DNA of 9,515 nucleotides from Bifidobacterium breve (GCA_943328365.2 CALPZT020000035.1:1-9515), one strand, 5' to 3'. Positions 1-6,583 are shown, counted from the first letter of the stretch. Made by a program: numbers and translations. Notes: generated from the letters alone by a model not told the origin.

Positions 1-188
1 GAGGCGGCGTAGACAAGGCCGACGACAACCGTGCGCCACGCACCGGCGATTCGATAGAGCTGAACGGCGCACCAGACCCCTCCCGCAAGGAGCACGAGCC
101 CGCCAGCGAGCCGGTTGCCGGTGAGCAGCGCCAAGGCGAACCCGACGATGAGTGATGCTGCCGCGACTACGGCCACGTACACGCGCAT
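1..188 (-). CDS. Small integral membrane protein of unknown function, 3' part outside the window
   Basis: The reverse strand opens with ATG at 188 (MRVYVAVVAAASLIV...) and stays open to the left edge, giving 62 visible residues with no stop. An in-frame TAG lies four codons upstream (tag cct tcg agc atg), so 188 is the first usable ATG. A GTG at the third codon is an alternative start. I see no strong ribosome binding site. The visible part is very hydrophobic: a membrane segment at about residues 3-23, a short loop with G-N-R, a second segment at about 27-43, a polar Arg/Trp stretch, then the start of a third segment. The gene follows the tryptophan dioxygenase on the same strand after 55 bases and may be cotranscribed with it. 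I do not recognise a family, and the missing C-terminus prevents a better call. Confidence 0.6.
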   Translation of the reverse strand, partial: MRVYVAVVAAASLIVGFALALLTGNRLAGGLVLLAGGVWCAVQLYRIAGAWRTVVVGLVYAA

Positions 189-243
189 GCTCGAAGGCTA
201 GCGGCAGTTCACGAGCGGGCGCTTGTGCCGATCTGGCATTCGA

Positions 244-945
244 TTACAGAACCTCGTCAGCGAGGTTCGACAGGTCGGACCGCACGTCCCATAGTGCCGG
301 AAAGAACTTGCGGTCGCGAAGCCCGCCGATGACCTCGACCGGCGTACCCTGCGTGCCCCGCACATTGAAGCCGATGGTGCGCTCCACGACCCGAAAGTGC
401 CGATCGCGCCAGGCCATGAACGCCTCGTCGATGTCGAACAGCATCTCCGCGAGTTGGTACAGGTCCTCGTGCGCCTCGTAGCCGGTGAACAGGTCGATGA
501 GGGCAAGGGATCGCTCCTCGAGCATCGTGACGAACATCGTGCCAAGCTCCGGGACCGACGCCCGAATCCCTCGGAATCCAGGCGAATCGAAGCCGGATCC
601 ATGTCCGAGGGCCTTGCGGACCTGCTGGTAGTCCCACGGGGTCATCTGCTCGAGCATGTCGAGCTGGACGGTCGCGTATCCGATGCACAGCCGTACACGT
701 GCGAGCAGCCGCAGGGCGGGCTGCACCCGCCCCTCACGGAGCAGGGTGAGGCTCTCATTGACCTCGGAGATCGCGAGCTTGAGCCAGAGCTCGGATGACT
801 GATGGGTGACGGTGAAGAGCAGCTCATCGCGATGCAGCCACTCCTCCGGGCCCTTCTGCAGCGCGAGGAGCTCATCGGTCCTGATGTAGCGCTCGTAGTC
901 GCTGCCGCCAGTGCCCTCGAGGATCTGCTCAGCGCCGTGACTCAT
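244..945 (-). CDS. kynA: Tryptophan 2,3-dioxygenase (heme dioxygenase, kynurenine pathway)
   Basis: This 233-residue protein matches the tryptophan 2,3-dioxygenase family. These cytosolic heme enzymes insert O2 into L-tryptophan to give N-formylkynurenine, the first step of tryptophan breakdown. Visible family signatures are DELLFTVTHQSSELWLKL at about 40-57, with Phe44 and His48 at the positions of the substrate-contacting Phe and active-site His; SGFDSPGFR at 117-125, with Arg125 as the likely carboxylate-binding Arg; WRDRHFRVVERTIG at 179-192, with His183 as the likely proximal heme ligand; and RDRKFFPALWDVR near the C-terminus. The usual GTGGSSG loop reads GTQGTPV (197-203), a deviation next to the active site. 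The ATG at 945 was chosen over an upstream in-frame start at 1047 because GGAGA lies five bases ahead (951-955) and the family begins here. No kynB or kynU is visible. Some homologues act in natural-product pathways, so the exact reaction is inferred. Confidence 0.92.
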   Translation of the reverse strand: MSHGAEQILEGTGGSDYERYIRTDELLALQKGPEEWLHRDELLFTVTHQSSELWLKLAISEVNESLTLLREGRVQPALRLLARVRLCIGYATVQLDMLEQMTPWDYQQVRKALGHGSGFDSPGFRGIRASVPELGTMFVTMLEERSLALIDLFTGYEAHEDLYQLAEMLFDIDEAFMAWRDRHFRVVERTIGFNVRGTQGTPVEVIGGLRDRKFFPALWDVRSDLSNLADEVL

Positions 946-950
946 CGGGG

Positions 951-955
951 TCTCC
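951..955 (-). promoter_or_regulatory. Ribosome binding site deciding the start of the tryptophan dioxygenase
   Basis: On the reverse strand GGAGA is followed by ccccg and then the ATG at 945, a spacing of five bases. This supports the internal ATG over the longer in-frame opening that starts at 1047. Confidence 0.6.
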
Positions 956-1046
956 GCTCCAGGTGGGCGCACCTGCCGTGCGTCGCAGGGAAAGTATGCC
1001 GCGACGAGGCGCACCCGGGAATGCACACCGATCACCAGATCTCGCA

Positions 1047-1104
1047 TCCTGCCTTACGCTTCGAAGGGCTTTGGCTTGAATACCTTCAGAAGCGCAAGGC
1101 AGGA
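1047..1104. repeat. Long imperfect inverted repeat (hairpin) between two minus-strand genes
   Basis: The arm tcctgccttacgcttc at 1047-1062 is the reverse complement of 1089-1104 (gaagcgcaaggcagga) except for one A-C mismatch (1056 against 1095). The stem continues inward by five more pairs (1063-1067 with 1083-1087) past a bulged A at 1088, leaving a loop of 15 bases (1068-1082). It lies 43 bases past the stop of the unknown helical protein and about 100 bases upstream of the dioxygenase ATG. No run of T follows on either strand, so it is not a classical intrinsic terminator. It could be a U-less terminator, a transcript-stabilising hairpin, or one copy of a dispersed palindromic repeat. Confidence 0.6.
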
Positions 1105-1146
1105 CGACCCAATGCAGGCTGACGCACGTCTCAGTCGCGCTCGACC

Positions 1147-1641
1147 TCAGGCAGAGCGGGCCGCATGCACCTCGGCATCGCGAACGACCTGCTCAAGGAC
1201 GGTGAGCGAGGCGGTGAGCTTGCCATTCCAGTGCTCGGCGCGAACGCACCACATGACCGTGTCAGCAGCCTCGAGCACGCCATCTCGCACCGAATTCGAT
1301 CCATTCGACCCCAGTCGGGTCACGACGCGTTCCGCGGCGCTCACCCACCGCTGGGCCAGCCGCAGGTGCTGGATCTGCTTGTCGAGGTCCACCACGACGT
1401 TTCGGGCGTCTGGGACCTCGAGGGTGATCTCATGCAATTCGCGCTGCACTCGATCCGCGGCGCGGAGAAGTTCGGCGGTCGTGGCCTCGTGCATGTGCGC
1501 TCGGCGAACATCGATGATCAACTGCTCGCAATCGGCCTTCGCCGAGGATTTCGCGGCAAAGAACCTGTCAGACGTTCGGTGGGGGACCTGCTTGGCCATG
1601 ATGCGCGCGAGGCGGCTGGGGCCGGTGGACTGCTGTGACAT
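1147..1641 (-). CDS. Hypothetical helical protein, 164 residues
   Basis: I do not recognise a family for this protein. It begins MSQQSTGPSRLARIMAKQ and ends DAEVHAARSA. The N-terminal 30 residues are basic and Ser/Thr-rich. From about residue 35 to the end it is almost entirely alpha-helix-prone, rich in Ala, Arg, Glu and Leu with heptad-like spacing, and includes QRELHEITLEVPDARNVVVD and a DLDKQIQHLRLAQRW stretch. This suggests a helical bundle or coiled coil. No signal peptide or membrane segment is seen, so it is probably cytosolic. The ATG at 1641 was chosen because AAGGAG lies five bases upstream on the reverse strand (1647-1652). An upstream in-frame start at 1689 lacks such a site. Codon usage is typical of the window. 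It heads the minus-strand block before the dioxygenase gene and diverges from the oxidoreductase pair. Confidence 0.75.
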   Translation of the reverse strand: MSQQSTGPSRLARIMAKQVPHRTSDRFFAAKSSAKADCEQLIIDVRRAHMHEATTAELLRAADRVQRELHEITLEVPDARNVVVDLDKQIQHLRLAQRWVSAAERVVTRLGSNGSNSVRDGVLEAADTVMWCVRAEHWNGKLTASLTVLEQVVRDAEVHAARSA

Positions 1642-1819
1642 ATTCGCTCCTTCGTCAACGATGGATGATGCGAACGCTGTACACCTCATTTGTACTCCTG
1701 TCGCGACCGTTTAGGCGGATATACAGCCCATCTGCGCCAGATTCGCCGGACGTGCCCCGCAATCGTTTAGGGCCTAGGGTCAGGTGTCCGGTTTTTCGCC
1801 TGCGCTTGGAGCCTGCAAC
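1642..1819. promoter_or_regulatory. Divergent promoter region with a short direct repeat
   Basis: These 178 bases separate the start of the unknown minus-strand gene from the start of the first oxidoreductase, so they must hold promoters for both. Visible elements are a 9-bp direct repeat with a 13-bp period (tgtacacct at 1678-1686 and tgtactcct at 1691-1699, one mismatch), which could be a regulator site; a second repeated octamer, cgtttagg, at the (c)gtttaggcgg and (c)gtttagggcc positions near 1708 and 1764; and a possible plus-strand -10 hexamer TAGGGT at 1775-1780. This part is less G/C-rich than the flanking genes. No convincing -35 element was found, so the promoter assignment is tentative. 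Confidence 0.35.
1808..1811 (+). promoter_or_regulatory. Ribosome binding site deciding a GTG start
   Basis: GGAG is followed by eight bases and GTG at 1820. An in-frame GTG at 1784 has no good site ahead of it and would add twelve residues in front of the usual Rossmann-fold beginning. Confidence 0.55.
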
Positions 1820-2845
1820 GTGCCTTCGTCCACCATCCGTGTCGGCCTTCTCGCCTACGGAGCCATCGGCCACGAGCACAACCTGGCGGTCCAGGCGACT
1901 GATGGCCTCGCCCTCGCCGCTGTGTGCGACACGAATCCCGAGCGCATTGCCGCCGCGCTCGAACTCGCACCCGATGCCATCCCGTTCGCTGAGGCTGGCG
2001 CGATGCTCGACTCGGGGCTCATCGACCTCGTCGTCGTCTCCACCCCTCCCGACAGCCACTACTCGTGGGCCAAGGCTGCGCTTGAGCGAGGCATCCATGT
2101 CATCCTCGAAAAGCCGATGGCCCTCACCGCCGAGCAGTGCGATGAGCTCATGGCGCTCGCTGCCGCTCGCGAACGCCTGCTCGTCGTCTACCAGAACCGG
2201 CGCTACGACGCCGACTTCGTCACCCTCGCGAGGCTCATCACCTCGGGGGTCATCGGCGAGGTCTTCCAATACGACAGTTTCGTCGGCGGATACTCCAGGC
2301 CCTGCACCTACTGGCACTCGGATGCTTCGGTCTCGGGCGGGGCGATCTTCGATTGGGGCAGTCACTTCCTTGACCAGATCCTTGCCGTGATGCCGGGCGA
2401 GGTCGCCCATGTGGGCGGCGTCAACCACAAGCGCCAGTGGACCCACGTCACGAATGCTGACCACGCGCAGGTGACGATCACCTTTGTCGACGGCACGCAG
2501 GCCACCTTCGTCAACTCCGATCTCGCTGCCGCTCGCAAGCCCAAGTTCTACGTGCTTGGCACCGAGGGTGCGATCGTCGGCGACTGGGATCCGCAGGCAG
2601 AGCCGGCTGTCGCCGACCTCCCGGCGATCCTCACCATTCATCGACCCGATGCCCCTGAGGAGCTCGTCGAGCTCGATGTCGTCCCCGCCTACGCGTTCCA
2701 TTCATCAGTCGTCGAGTTCCTCGCGAATGGAACGCCCATGGCGGTCGAGGCGCGCCAGTCGCGCGATGTCGTCGCGCTCATGCAGGCCGCCGAGGCTTCG
2801 GCACTCGATAACGGCATGCCAGTCGTGCCGCAACTGCTGCGGTAG
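1820..2845 (+). CDS. Gfo/Idh/MocA family NAD(P)-dependent oxidoreductase, IolW-like
   Basis: This 341-residue cytosolic protein is a member of the Gfo/Idh/MocA dehydrogenase family, which oxidise or reduce sugars, cyclitols and related polyols with NAD(P). Residues 6-20 form the first strand and dinucleotide-binding turn (VGLLAYGAIG), a slightly unusual version of GxGxxG. The conserved catalytic-region Lys is Lys98 in ILEKPMAL. QNRRYDADF (125-133) and the SGGAIFDWGSHFLDQ stretch (172-186) closely match the NADP-dependent scyllo-inositol dehydrogenase (IolW-type) branch. The C-terminal alpha/beta domain contains the family's VLGTEGAIVGDW segment. The GTG at 1820 was chosen for its GGAG; a longer form from GTG 1784 is possible. 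It is first in a two-gene unit with another family member three bases downstream. The substrate cannot be read from the sequence; an inositol or sugar derivative is an inference from the subfamily. Confidence 0.88.
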   Translation: MPSSTIRVGLLAYGAIGHEHNLAVQATDGLALAAVCDTNPERIAAALELAPDAIPFAEAGAMLDSGLIDLVVVSTPPDSHYSWAKAALERGIHVILEKPMALTAEQCDELMALAAARERLLVVYQNRRYDADFVTLARLITSGVIGEVFQYDSFVGGYSRPCTYWHSDASVSGGAIFDWGSHFLDQILAVMPGEVAHVGGVNHKRQWTHVTNADHAQVTITFVDGTQATFVNSDLAAARKPKFYVLGTEGAIVGDWDPQAEPAVADLPAILTIHRPDAPEELVELDVVPAYAFHSSVVEFLANGTPMAVEARQSRDVVALMQAAEASALDNGMPVVPQLLR

Positions 2846-2848
2846 CCG

Positions 2849-3796
2849 GTGTCCGTCGGCTGGGGCTTCCTCGGCGCTGGCTGGATCGCGACGAAGGCCA
2901 TGGCCCCGGCCGTCCACGCGGCGAGCGGTGCGCACCTGCAAGCGGTCGCAAGTCGCAGCCCGGAGCGATCGACCGTCCTCGATCCGCTGGTGGTTCGTGC
3001 CGATTACGACGCGCTCCTCGATGATCCGGACGTCGACGTCGTCTACGTGTGCCTCGCGAATGATCAGCACGCCGAGTGGGTCGTCAAGGCTCTTGATGCC
3101 GGCAAGCATGTGCTGTGCGAAAAGCCGCTCGGGCGTGATTCGGATGAGGCACGGCACATGGCCTCAGCCGCGCGGCGAGCTGATCGACTGCTCGTCGAAG
3201 CGGTCTGGACCAGATGGCATCCGCGCTTCCGCCGGCTGGCAGAGATCGCCACATCCGGAGCCCTCGGCGACCTCTCGTCGATTGATTCGGCATTCACCTT
3301 CCCCGGCGCGATCGACGGCAACTACCGGGCCGATCCGAGCAAGGGCGGTGGCGCCCTCCTCGATGTGGGCGGCTACCAGGCGCACGCCTGGGTCGCACTC
3401 AGCGGCGGCGCGAATGACATCAGCATCGAGCAGGCAACATCGTCCATCGGCCCAACAGGGGTCGACCTCACCACCAGCGTGGCCGCGCTCATCGACGGCA
3501 CCGTCCACGCAAACGCGCTGTGCTCCTTCGAGATGGACGAAGCCCAGCACCTCATCGTGCGGGGTTCGATCGACACGGCAGCCATGGGTGCCGGACAGGC
3601 ATTCACCTCCTGGCGCGAGGAGTCCACCCTGCTCGTCGGCAGCACCGTGGAGGTATTCGCCCCGGTCGATGCCTACCAGGTGATGATCGAACAGGTCAGC
3701 GCCCGGATCCAAGGCGAGGACTCATGGGTCGTGCCGATGAACGACACGATCCGGGTCGCCGAGATCCTCGACGCGGTCCGCGCCATCGCGACGTGA
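2849..3796 (+). CDS. Gfo/Idh/MocA family oxidoreductase, dihydrodiol dehydrogenase-like
   Basis: This 315-residue protein is a second Gfo/Idh/MocA oxidoreductase, of a different branch from its neighbour. The N-terminal nucleotide-binding turn is GFLGAGWIA (6-14). The conserved Lys is Lys92 in LCEKPLG. EAVWTRWHPRFR (117-128) and GGGALLDVGGY (166-176) resemble the trans-dihydrodiol dehydrogenase / xylose dehydrogenase-like branch, where the residues after the lysine and the DxGxY segment line the active site. The GTG start at 2849 lies three bases after the stop of the preceding gene, and there is no strong ribosome binding site, so translation is probably coupled. The stop at 3794-3796 is only three bases from the stop of the convergent regulator gene. 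Its size is slightly shorter than typical family members because the C-terminal domain is compact. Two consecutive enzymes of this family often carry out successive or reversing redox steps on one polyol; that is inferred here. Confidence 0.87.
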   Translation: MSVGWGFLGAGWIATKAMAPAVHAASGAHLQAVASRSPERSTVLDPLVVRADYDALLDDPDVDVVYVCLANDQHAEWVVKALDAGKHVLCEKPLGRDSDEARHMASAARRADRLLVEAVWTRWHPRFRRLAEIATSGALGDLSSIDSAFTFPGAIDGNYRADPSKGGGALLDVGGYQAHAWVALSGGANDISIEQATSSIGPTGVDLTTSVAALIDGTVHANALCSFEMDEAQHLIVRGSIDTAAMGAGQAFTSWREESTLLVGSTVEVFAPVDAYQVMIEQVSARIQGEDSWVVPMNDTIRVAEILDAVRAIAT

Positions 3797-3799
3797 TCC

Positions 3800-4771
3800 T
3801 CAGACCGTTGCCTTCGAGCCGTGGAGCATGCCCCGAAGGCCCGCCATCCGCACTGCCTCATGGCGGCCGCTCACGCCGAAGTAGCGATAGATCGCCATCG
3901 TCTCCTGCCGCACCGTCGATTCGCTGTAGCCAACCTGCCGCGAGATCTGCGGATTCGTCATGCCCTTCGCAAGGAGCTCGAGAATGCGCGTCTGCCGCTC
4001 GGTGAGATCAGGCCGCTCCTGCTGCGGTGCCTCAAGCTGGGCGACGCTCGATCCGCCGGCTCGCTCAGCGAGCGGGAGGATCCCGAGCGGAGGGCCATCG
4101 CCTCGATCCCCTGCCGGCGCGCTTAGCGCATGCGAGGCACGGACCATGTCGCCGAACAGCATGCTCAGGTACAGCGCGACCACAGCCGATACTCCGTTGA
4201 GCTCTGCATGGAGCATGTCGACACTCGGCGCGCCGCTCATGAACATCTGGACAGCCCCCACCCTCTCCCCCGGAAGGCTCAGTGGCCACACGACGATTGA
4301 ATCGCTCGTGGTCATCTCTGAGTCAAGCCACGGGTACCTGTCAGTGAGTTGCTCACGCGAGGTGATGATGAGCGGCTCACCTGCCCGAACGGCGTCGGAC
4401 ATCGGCGAGGTATCCCACAGCGACAGGGTCGCAAATGAGTCGAGGAGCGTCTGAGGCACCCCAAATGACCCAACAGCATGGAGCAGGCCGTCGTGGCCGA
4501 ACAGGCTGATGACCGCCGCCCGCGCTCGATGATCAGGCATGAGATTGAGGACGAGGTGCTGGGCGATGTGATCGCAACTCGGCCGGGTCATGAGCAACTG
4601 GACGACGCTCATGAGCGCGCGCGAGTCCATGAGGTCGCTCTTGCGCCGGCGCGGGGCCGCGTGCGTGGCATCAGGGGCGGCGGCGTGCTCTGTCTCAAGT
4701 GCTTCGATGGTGGAAACGTGAACCTCGCAGTGGTCTCGTCGCGCATGAGCGGTCAATGGATGCTCAGGCAA
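3800..4771 (-). CDS. LuxR-type transcriptional regulator with GAF-like sensor domain
   Basis: This protein ends in a LuxR/FixJ-type helix-turn-helix at about residues 256-316 (LTERQTRILELLAKGMTNPQ, then SRQVGYSESTVRQETMAIYRYFGV in two adjoining helices), which binds DNA. Ahead of it, residues about 50-205 look like a GAF-type ligand or redox-sensing domain, including VISLFGHDG, a GEPLIITS turn and a WPLSLPGERVGAVQMF strand pair. The two parts are joined by a Gly/Pro-rich linker. No receiver domain is seen, so it is not a classical response regulator. The start is uncertain: the longest frame starts with TTG at 4771; the first in-frame ATG is at 4630 with a weak AAGAG ahead, and would give 276 residues that keep both domains. 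It is the last gene after the hydrolase and UbiA genes on the same strand. It may regulate that operon or the convergent oxidoreductase genes; its target is unknown. Confidence 0.85.
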   Translation of the reverse strand: MPEHPLTAHARRDHCEVHVSTIEALETEHAAAPDATHAAPRRRKSDLMDSRALMSVVQLLMTRPSCDHIAQHLVLNLMPDHRARAAVISLFGHDGLLHAVGSFGVPQTLLDSFATLSLWDTSPMSDAVRAGEPLIITSREQLTDRYPWLDSEMTTSDSIVVWPLSLPGERVGAVQMFMSGAPSVDMLHAELNGVSAVVALYLSMLFGDMVRASHALSAPAGDRGDGPPLGILPLAERAGGSSVAQLEAPQQERPDLTERQTRILELLAKGMTNPQISRQVGYSESTVRQETMAIYRYFGVSGRHEAVRMAGLRGMLHGSKATV

Positions 4772-4835
4772 TGGTCCACGGTTCGGCGGGGCTGTTGCGA
4801 TGGCGAGCGATCCAATCGGACCAGTCTTGGCCGGT

Positions 4836-4856
4836 CAGCACCAGATCAGGTGACTG
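4836..4856 (-). repeat. Small hairpin straddling the UbiA stop codon
   Basis: The sequence cagcacc (4836-4842) pairs with ggtg-a-ctg (4849-4856, one bulged A), with a six-base loop (4843-4848) holding the reverse-strand TGA stop of the UbiA gene. No T tract follows in the direction of transcription. It might weaken readthrough, act as a weak terminator, or be chance. Confidence 0.3.
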
Positions 4857-5649
4857 CAACCACCGCAACGACGTCGACGACGACCGCGAGGATGATGCCC
4901 ACGAACATGCCTGACCGCATCGGCGAGCGGGTGCCGAAGGCGACAGCAGCCAAGAATCCGCCGACGAGCCCGCCGCTGATCCACCAGTGCGATGACGCGG
5001 CGACCACCGCGAGGATCGCCGTGCCAGCAGCAAGCAGGGTCCAGCACACAAGGACAGAACGTCTGCGACCGAGCCGGACAGCGGATCCGCCTCGTCCCGC
5101 GGCCACGTCCAACTCAAGATCGGGAAGCGCGTTCGCGAGATGCGCGCTCACTCCGATGATCGCGAAGCAGGCGGTCGCCCACCACGACGGCGGCTGCCCA
5201 TCGAAGCCATATGACACGAAACCCGGGACCGCTCCGAATGCGAGCGCGTACGGAAGCCACGACCAAGAGGTGCGAGAGAGCCTGAGGTTGTAGAGCCAGG
5301 CCATGGCAAGGGCAAAGACATGGAGCGACCCGCCAATAAGCCCAGCAACGAGCCAGCTCAGCGCCACCGAGGAGGCGAGCGCCACGATCGCACCGATCCA
5401 CAGGCGACGGGCGGTGACGTGGGCAACCACGGTGGGCTTGCCTGCCCGGGCGGACACCGCATCGAGGTGAGCGTCGAATGCGTCATTGCTCCAGCCGACC
5501 GATAACTGGCCGATGAGCACAGTGACGAGCAGGAGCAGGATTCCCGGAAGGCGCCACCCGACGCTCCAGCCAAAGGCAGTGATGACCAAGGTGACGGCAA
5601 CGGTCGGACCCGGGTGGCATGCCCGGATGAAGGCGGCCAGTGATCGCAT
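4846..5649 (-). CDS. UbiA-family prenyltransferase (integral membrane)
   Basis: This 267-residue polytopic membrane protein belongs to the UbiA superfamily, which transfers a prenyl chain from a polyprenyl diphosphate to an aromatic or other acceptor (quinone, heme, chlorophyll or lipid pathways). The first magnesium-diphosphate motif is NDAFDAHLD at 55-63, followed by a K-P pair at 71-72. The second is the reduced DLELD at 177-181 after HLANALP. YNLR (120-123) is another typical element. About eight hydrophobic segments are spread through the protein, and the length fits small actinobacterial members. The ATG at 5649 lies 17 bases after the hydrolase stop, with no clear ribosome binding site, so coupling is likely. 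The acceptor cannot be read from the sequence; MenA-like enzymes are usually longer, so a specific menaquinone role is not claimed. A possible frameshifted continuation of the C-terminus is described under findings. Confidence 0.88.
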   Translation of the reverse strand: MRSLAAFIRACHPGPTVAVTLVITAFGWSVGWRLPGILLLLVTVLIGQLSVGWSNDAFDAHLDAVSARAGKPTVVAHVTARRLWIGAIVALASSVALSWLVAGLIGGSLHVFALAMAWLYNLRLSRTSWSWLPYALAFGAVPGFVSYGFDGQPPSWWATACFAIIGVSAHLANALPDLELDVAAGRGGSAVRLGRRRSVLVCWTLLAAGTAILAVVAASSHWWISGGLVGGFLAAVAFGTRSPMRSGMFVGIILAVVVDVVAVVAVT

Positions 5650-5666
5650 GGAGTCGGACGCGGCGA

Positions 5667-6548
5667 TCAGCCGTTGACGTGCTCGAGCAGGAGCGCGGCG
5701 AACCGCGCCGGGTCGTCGACATGCGGCTCGTGGCGGGCATCGGGAAAGGAGACGAGCCTGCTCCCCTCGAGCAGGGAGTGCGCATGAGCACCATGGGCCA
5801 TCGGAATCATGGGATCGTCCTCTCCCCAGATGATGAGCACGCGATCGCCGTCCAAGAGGTAGAGCTTGTCGAGAGCCGACACCCGCTGGCCACGCACCCC
5901 GACAACGCTGCGCAGGGTAGCGAGGAATGCTTGCCTGCGCTCCTCGTCGTCGAGACGGCTCACGGTGCGCAGCGCGCCTGAACTCAGGGCATGCGGTGAC
6001 ATGCCGACCTTCGCAAGCATCCGGCCTGCACGAGCAGCGCCGGCAATCGTCCTACGGTTGATCGCAACCTTGAGTGCGAGGGCCGCGCCTGGGAGCGCCG
6101 CAGCCCTGAGCCCGATGAACGTCTCCTCCCCGAGCCCTCCGCTCGAGGCGAGGACGAGCCGGTCGACACGTGCCGGGAACTGGTAGGCGAACTGCAGGGC
6201 GATCCCGCCGCCGAGCGAGTGCCCAACGAGGTGGACCCGCTCGTGACCGAGGAGGTCGAGCAGGTCGCGAAGTGTGCTCGCCATGGCTCCGAGGCTGTAG
6301 TCGCCGGGTTCCTTCGAGGATTCACCGTGGCCGGGAAGATCGACCGCGATGACCGCAGCGCCCTGCCCGGCGAGCAGGTCAAAGACCGGCTGCCATGTAT
6401 CAGCATTGGATCCGATCCCATGGACGAGGAGGATGGGGGTGCCCGCACCGAGATGCTCGCGGTAGGCAATTGTCCGGCCGTGCAGGTGCGCAAACTCGCG
6501 CTCGACCGCCTGTGATGCCTGGCTCAACACTGACCTCGCCTGACCCAT
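5667..6548 (-). CDS. Alpha/beta hydrolase fold protein
   Basis: This 293-residue cytosolic protein has the complete signature of an alpha/beta hydrolase. The oxyanion-hole motif is LLVHGIGSN (His43-Gly44). DLPGHGESS at 70-78 is the usual strand-4 loop. The nucleophile elbow is GHSLGG with Ser111. The acid is probably Asp245 in IIWGEDDPMIP, and the base His273 in DARHEPHVDDP. A helical cap lies at about 140-220. Such proteins hydrolyse esters, thioesters, lipids or C-C bonds, and the substrate cannot be read from the fold. The ATG at 6548 was chosen because GGAGAG lies six bases upstream (6555-6560); an upstream in-frame TTG at 6584 has no comparable site and falls inside the operator. It is first in a minus-strand unit with the UbiA and LuxR-type genes, and the dyad at 6584-6618 probably controls it. 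Confidence 0.9.
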   Translation of the reverse strand: MGQARSVLSQASQAVEREFAHLHGRTIAYREHLGAGTPILLVHGIGSNADTWQPVFDLLAGQGAAVIAVDLPGHGESSKEPGDYSLGAMASTLRDLLDLLGHERVHLVGHSLGGGIALQFAYQFPARVDRLVLASSGGLGEETFIGLRAAALPGAALALKVAINRRTIAGAARAGRMLAKVGMSPHALSSGALRTVSRLDDEERRQAFLATLRSVVGVRGQRVSALDKLYLLDGDRVLIIWGEDDPMIPMAHGAHAHSLLEGSRLVSFPDARHEPHVDDPARFAALLLEHVNG

Positions 6549-6583
6549 GATCGTCTCTCCGCTCCACGTGCTCGGGCTCTGCA

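Noticed and set aside
1655..2701. Long open frame (348 codons) on the reverse strand opposite the first oxidoreductase
   Set aside because: It is antisense to a clear Gfo/Idh/MocA gene, its residues are Asp/Gly/Arg/Val-rich without any family motif, and it arises from the G/C-biased codon positions of the real gene.
2484..3683. Open frame of 399 codons on the plus strand spanning the junction of the two oxidoreductases
   Set aside because: Its composition (Ser, Arg, Pro in runs) is that of an out-of-frame shadow, and it crosses two well-supported genes.
3164..3712. Reverse-strand frame of 182 codons inside the second oxidoreductase
   Set aside because: It is antisense to the oxidoreductase, with no motif and no ribosome binding site, while the plus-strand gene has full family signatures.
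3810..3840. 7-bp inverted repeat (gccttcg / cgaaggc) just past the second oxidoreductase stop, considered as a terminator
   Set aside because: The loop is 17 bases, there is no T tract, and it lies inside the coding end of the regulator; too weak to annotate.
4478..5293. Plus-strand open frame of 271 codons opposite the regulator and UbiA genes
   Set aside because: It is low-complexity Thr/Ala/Arg-rich and antisense to genes with clear family motifs.
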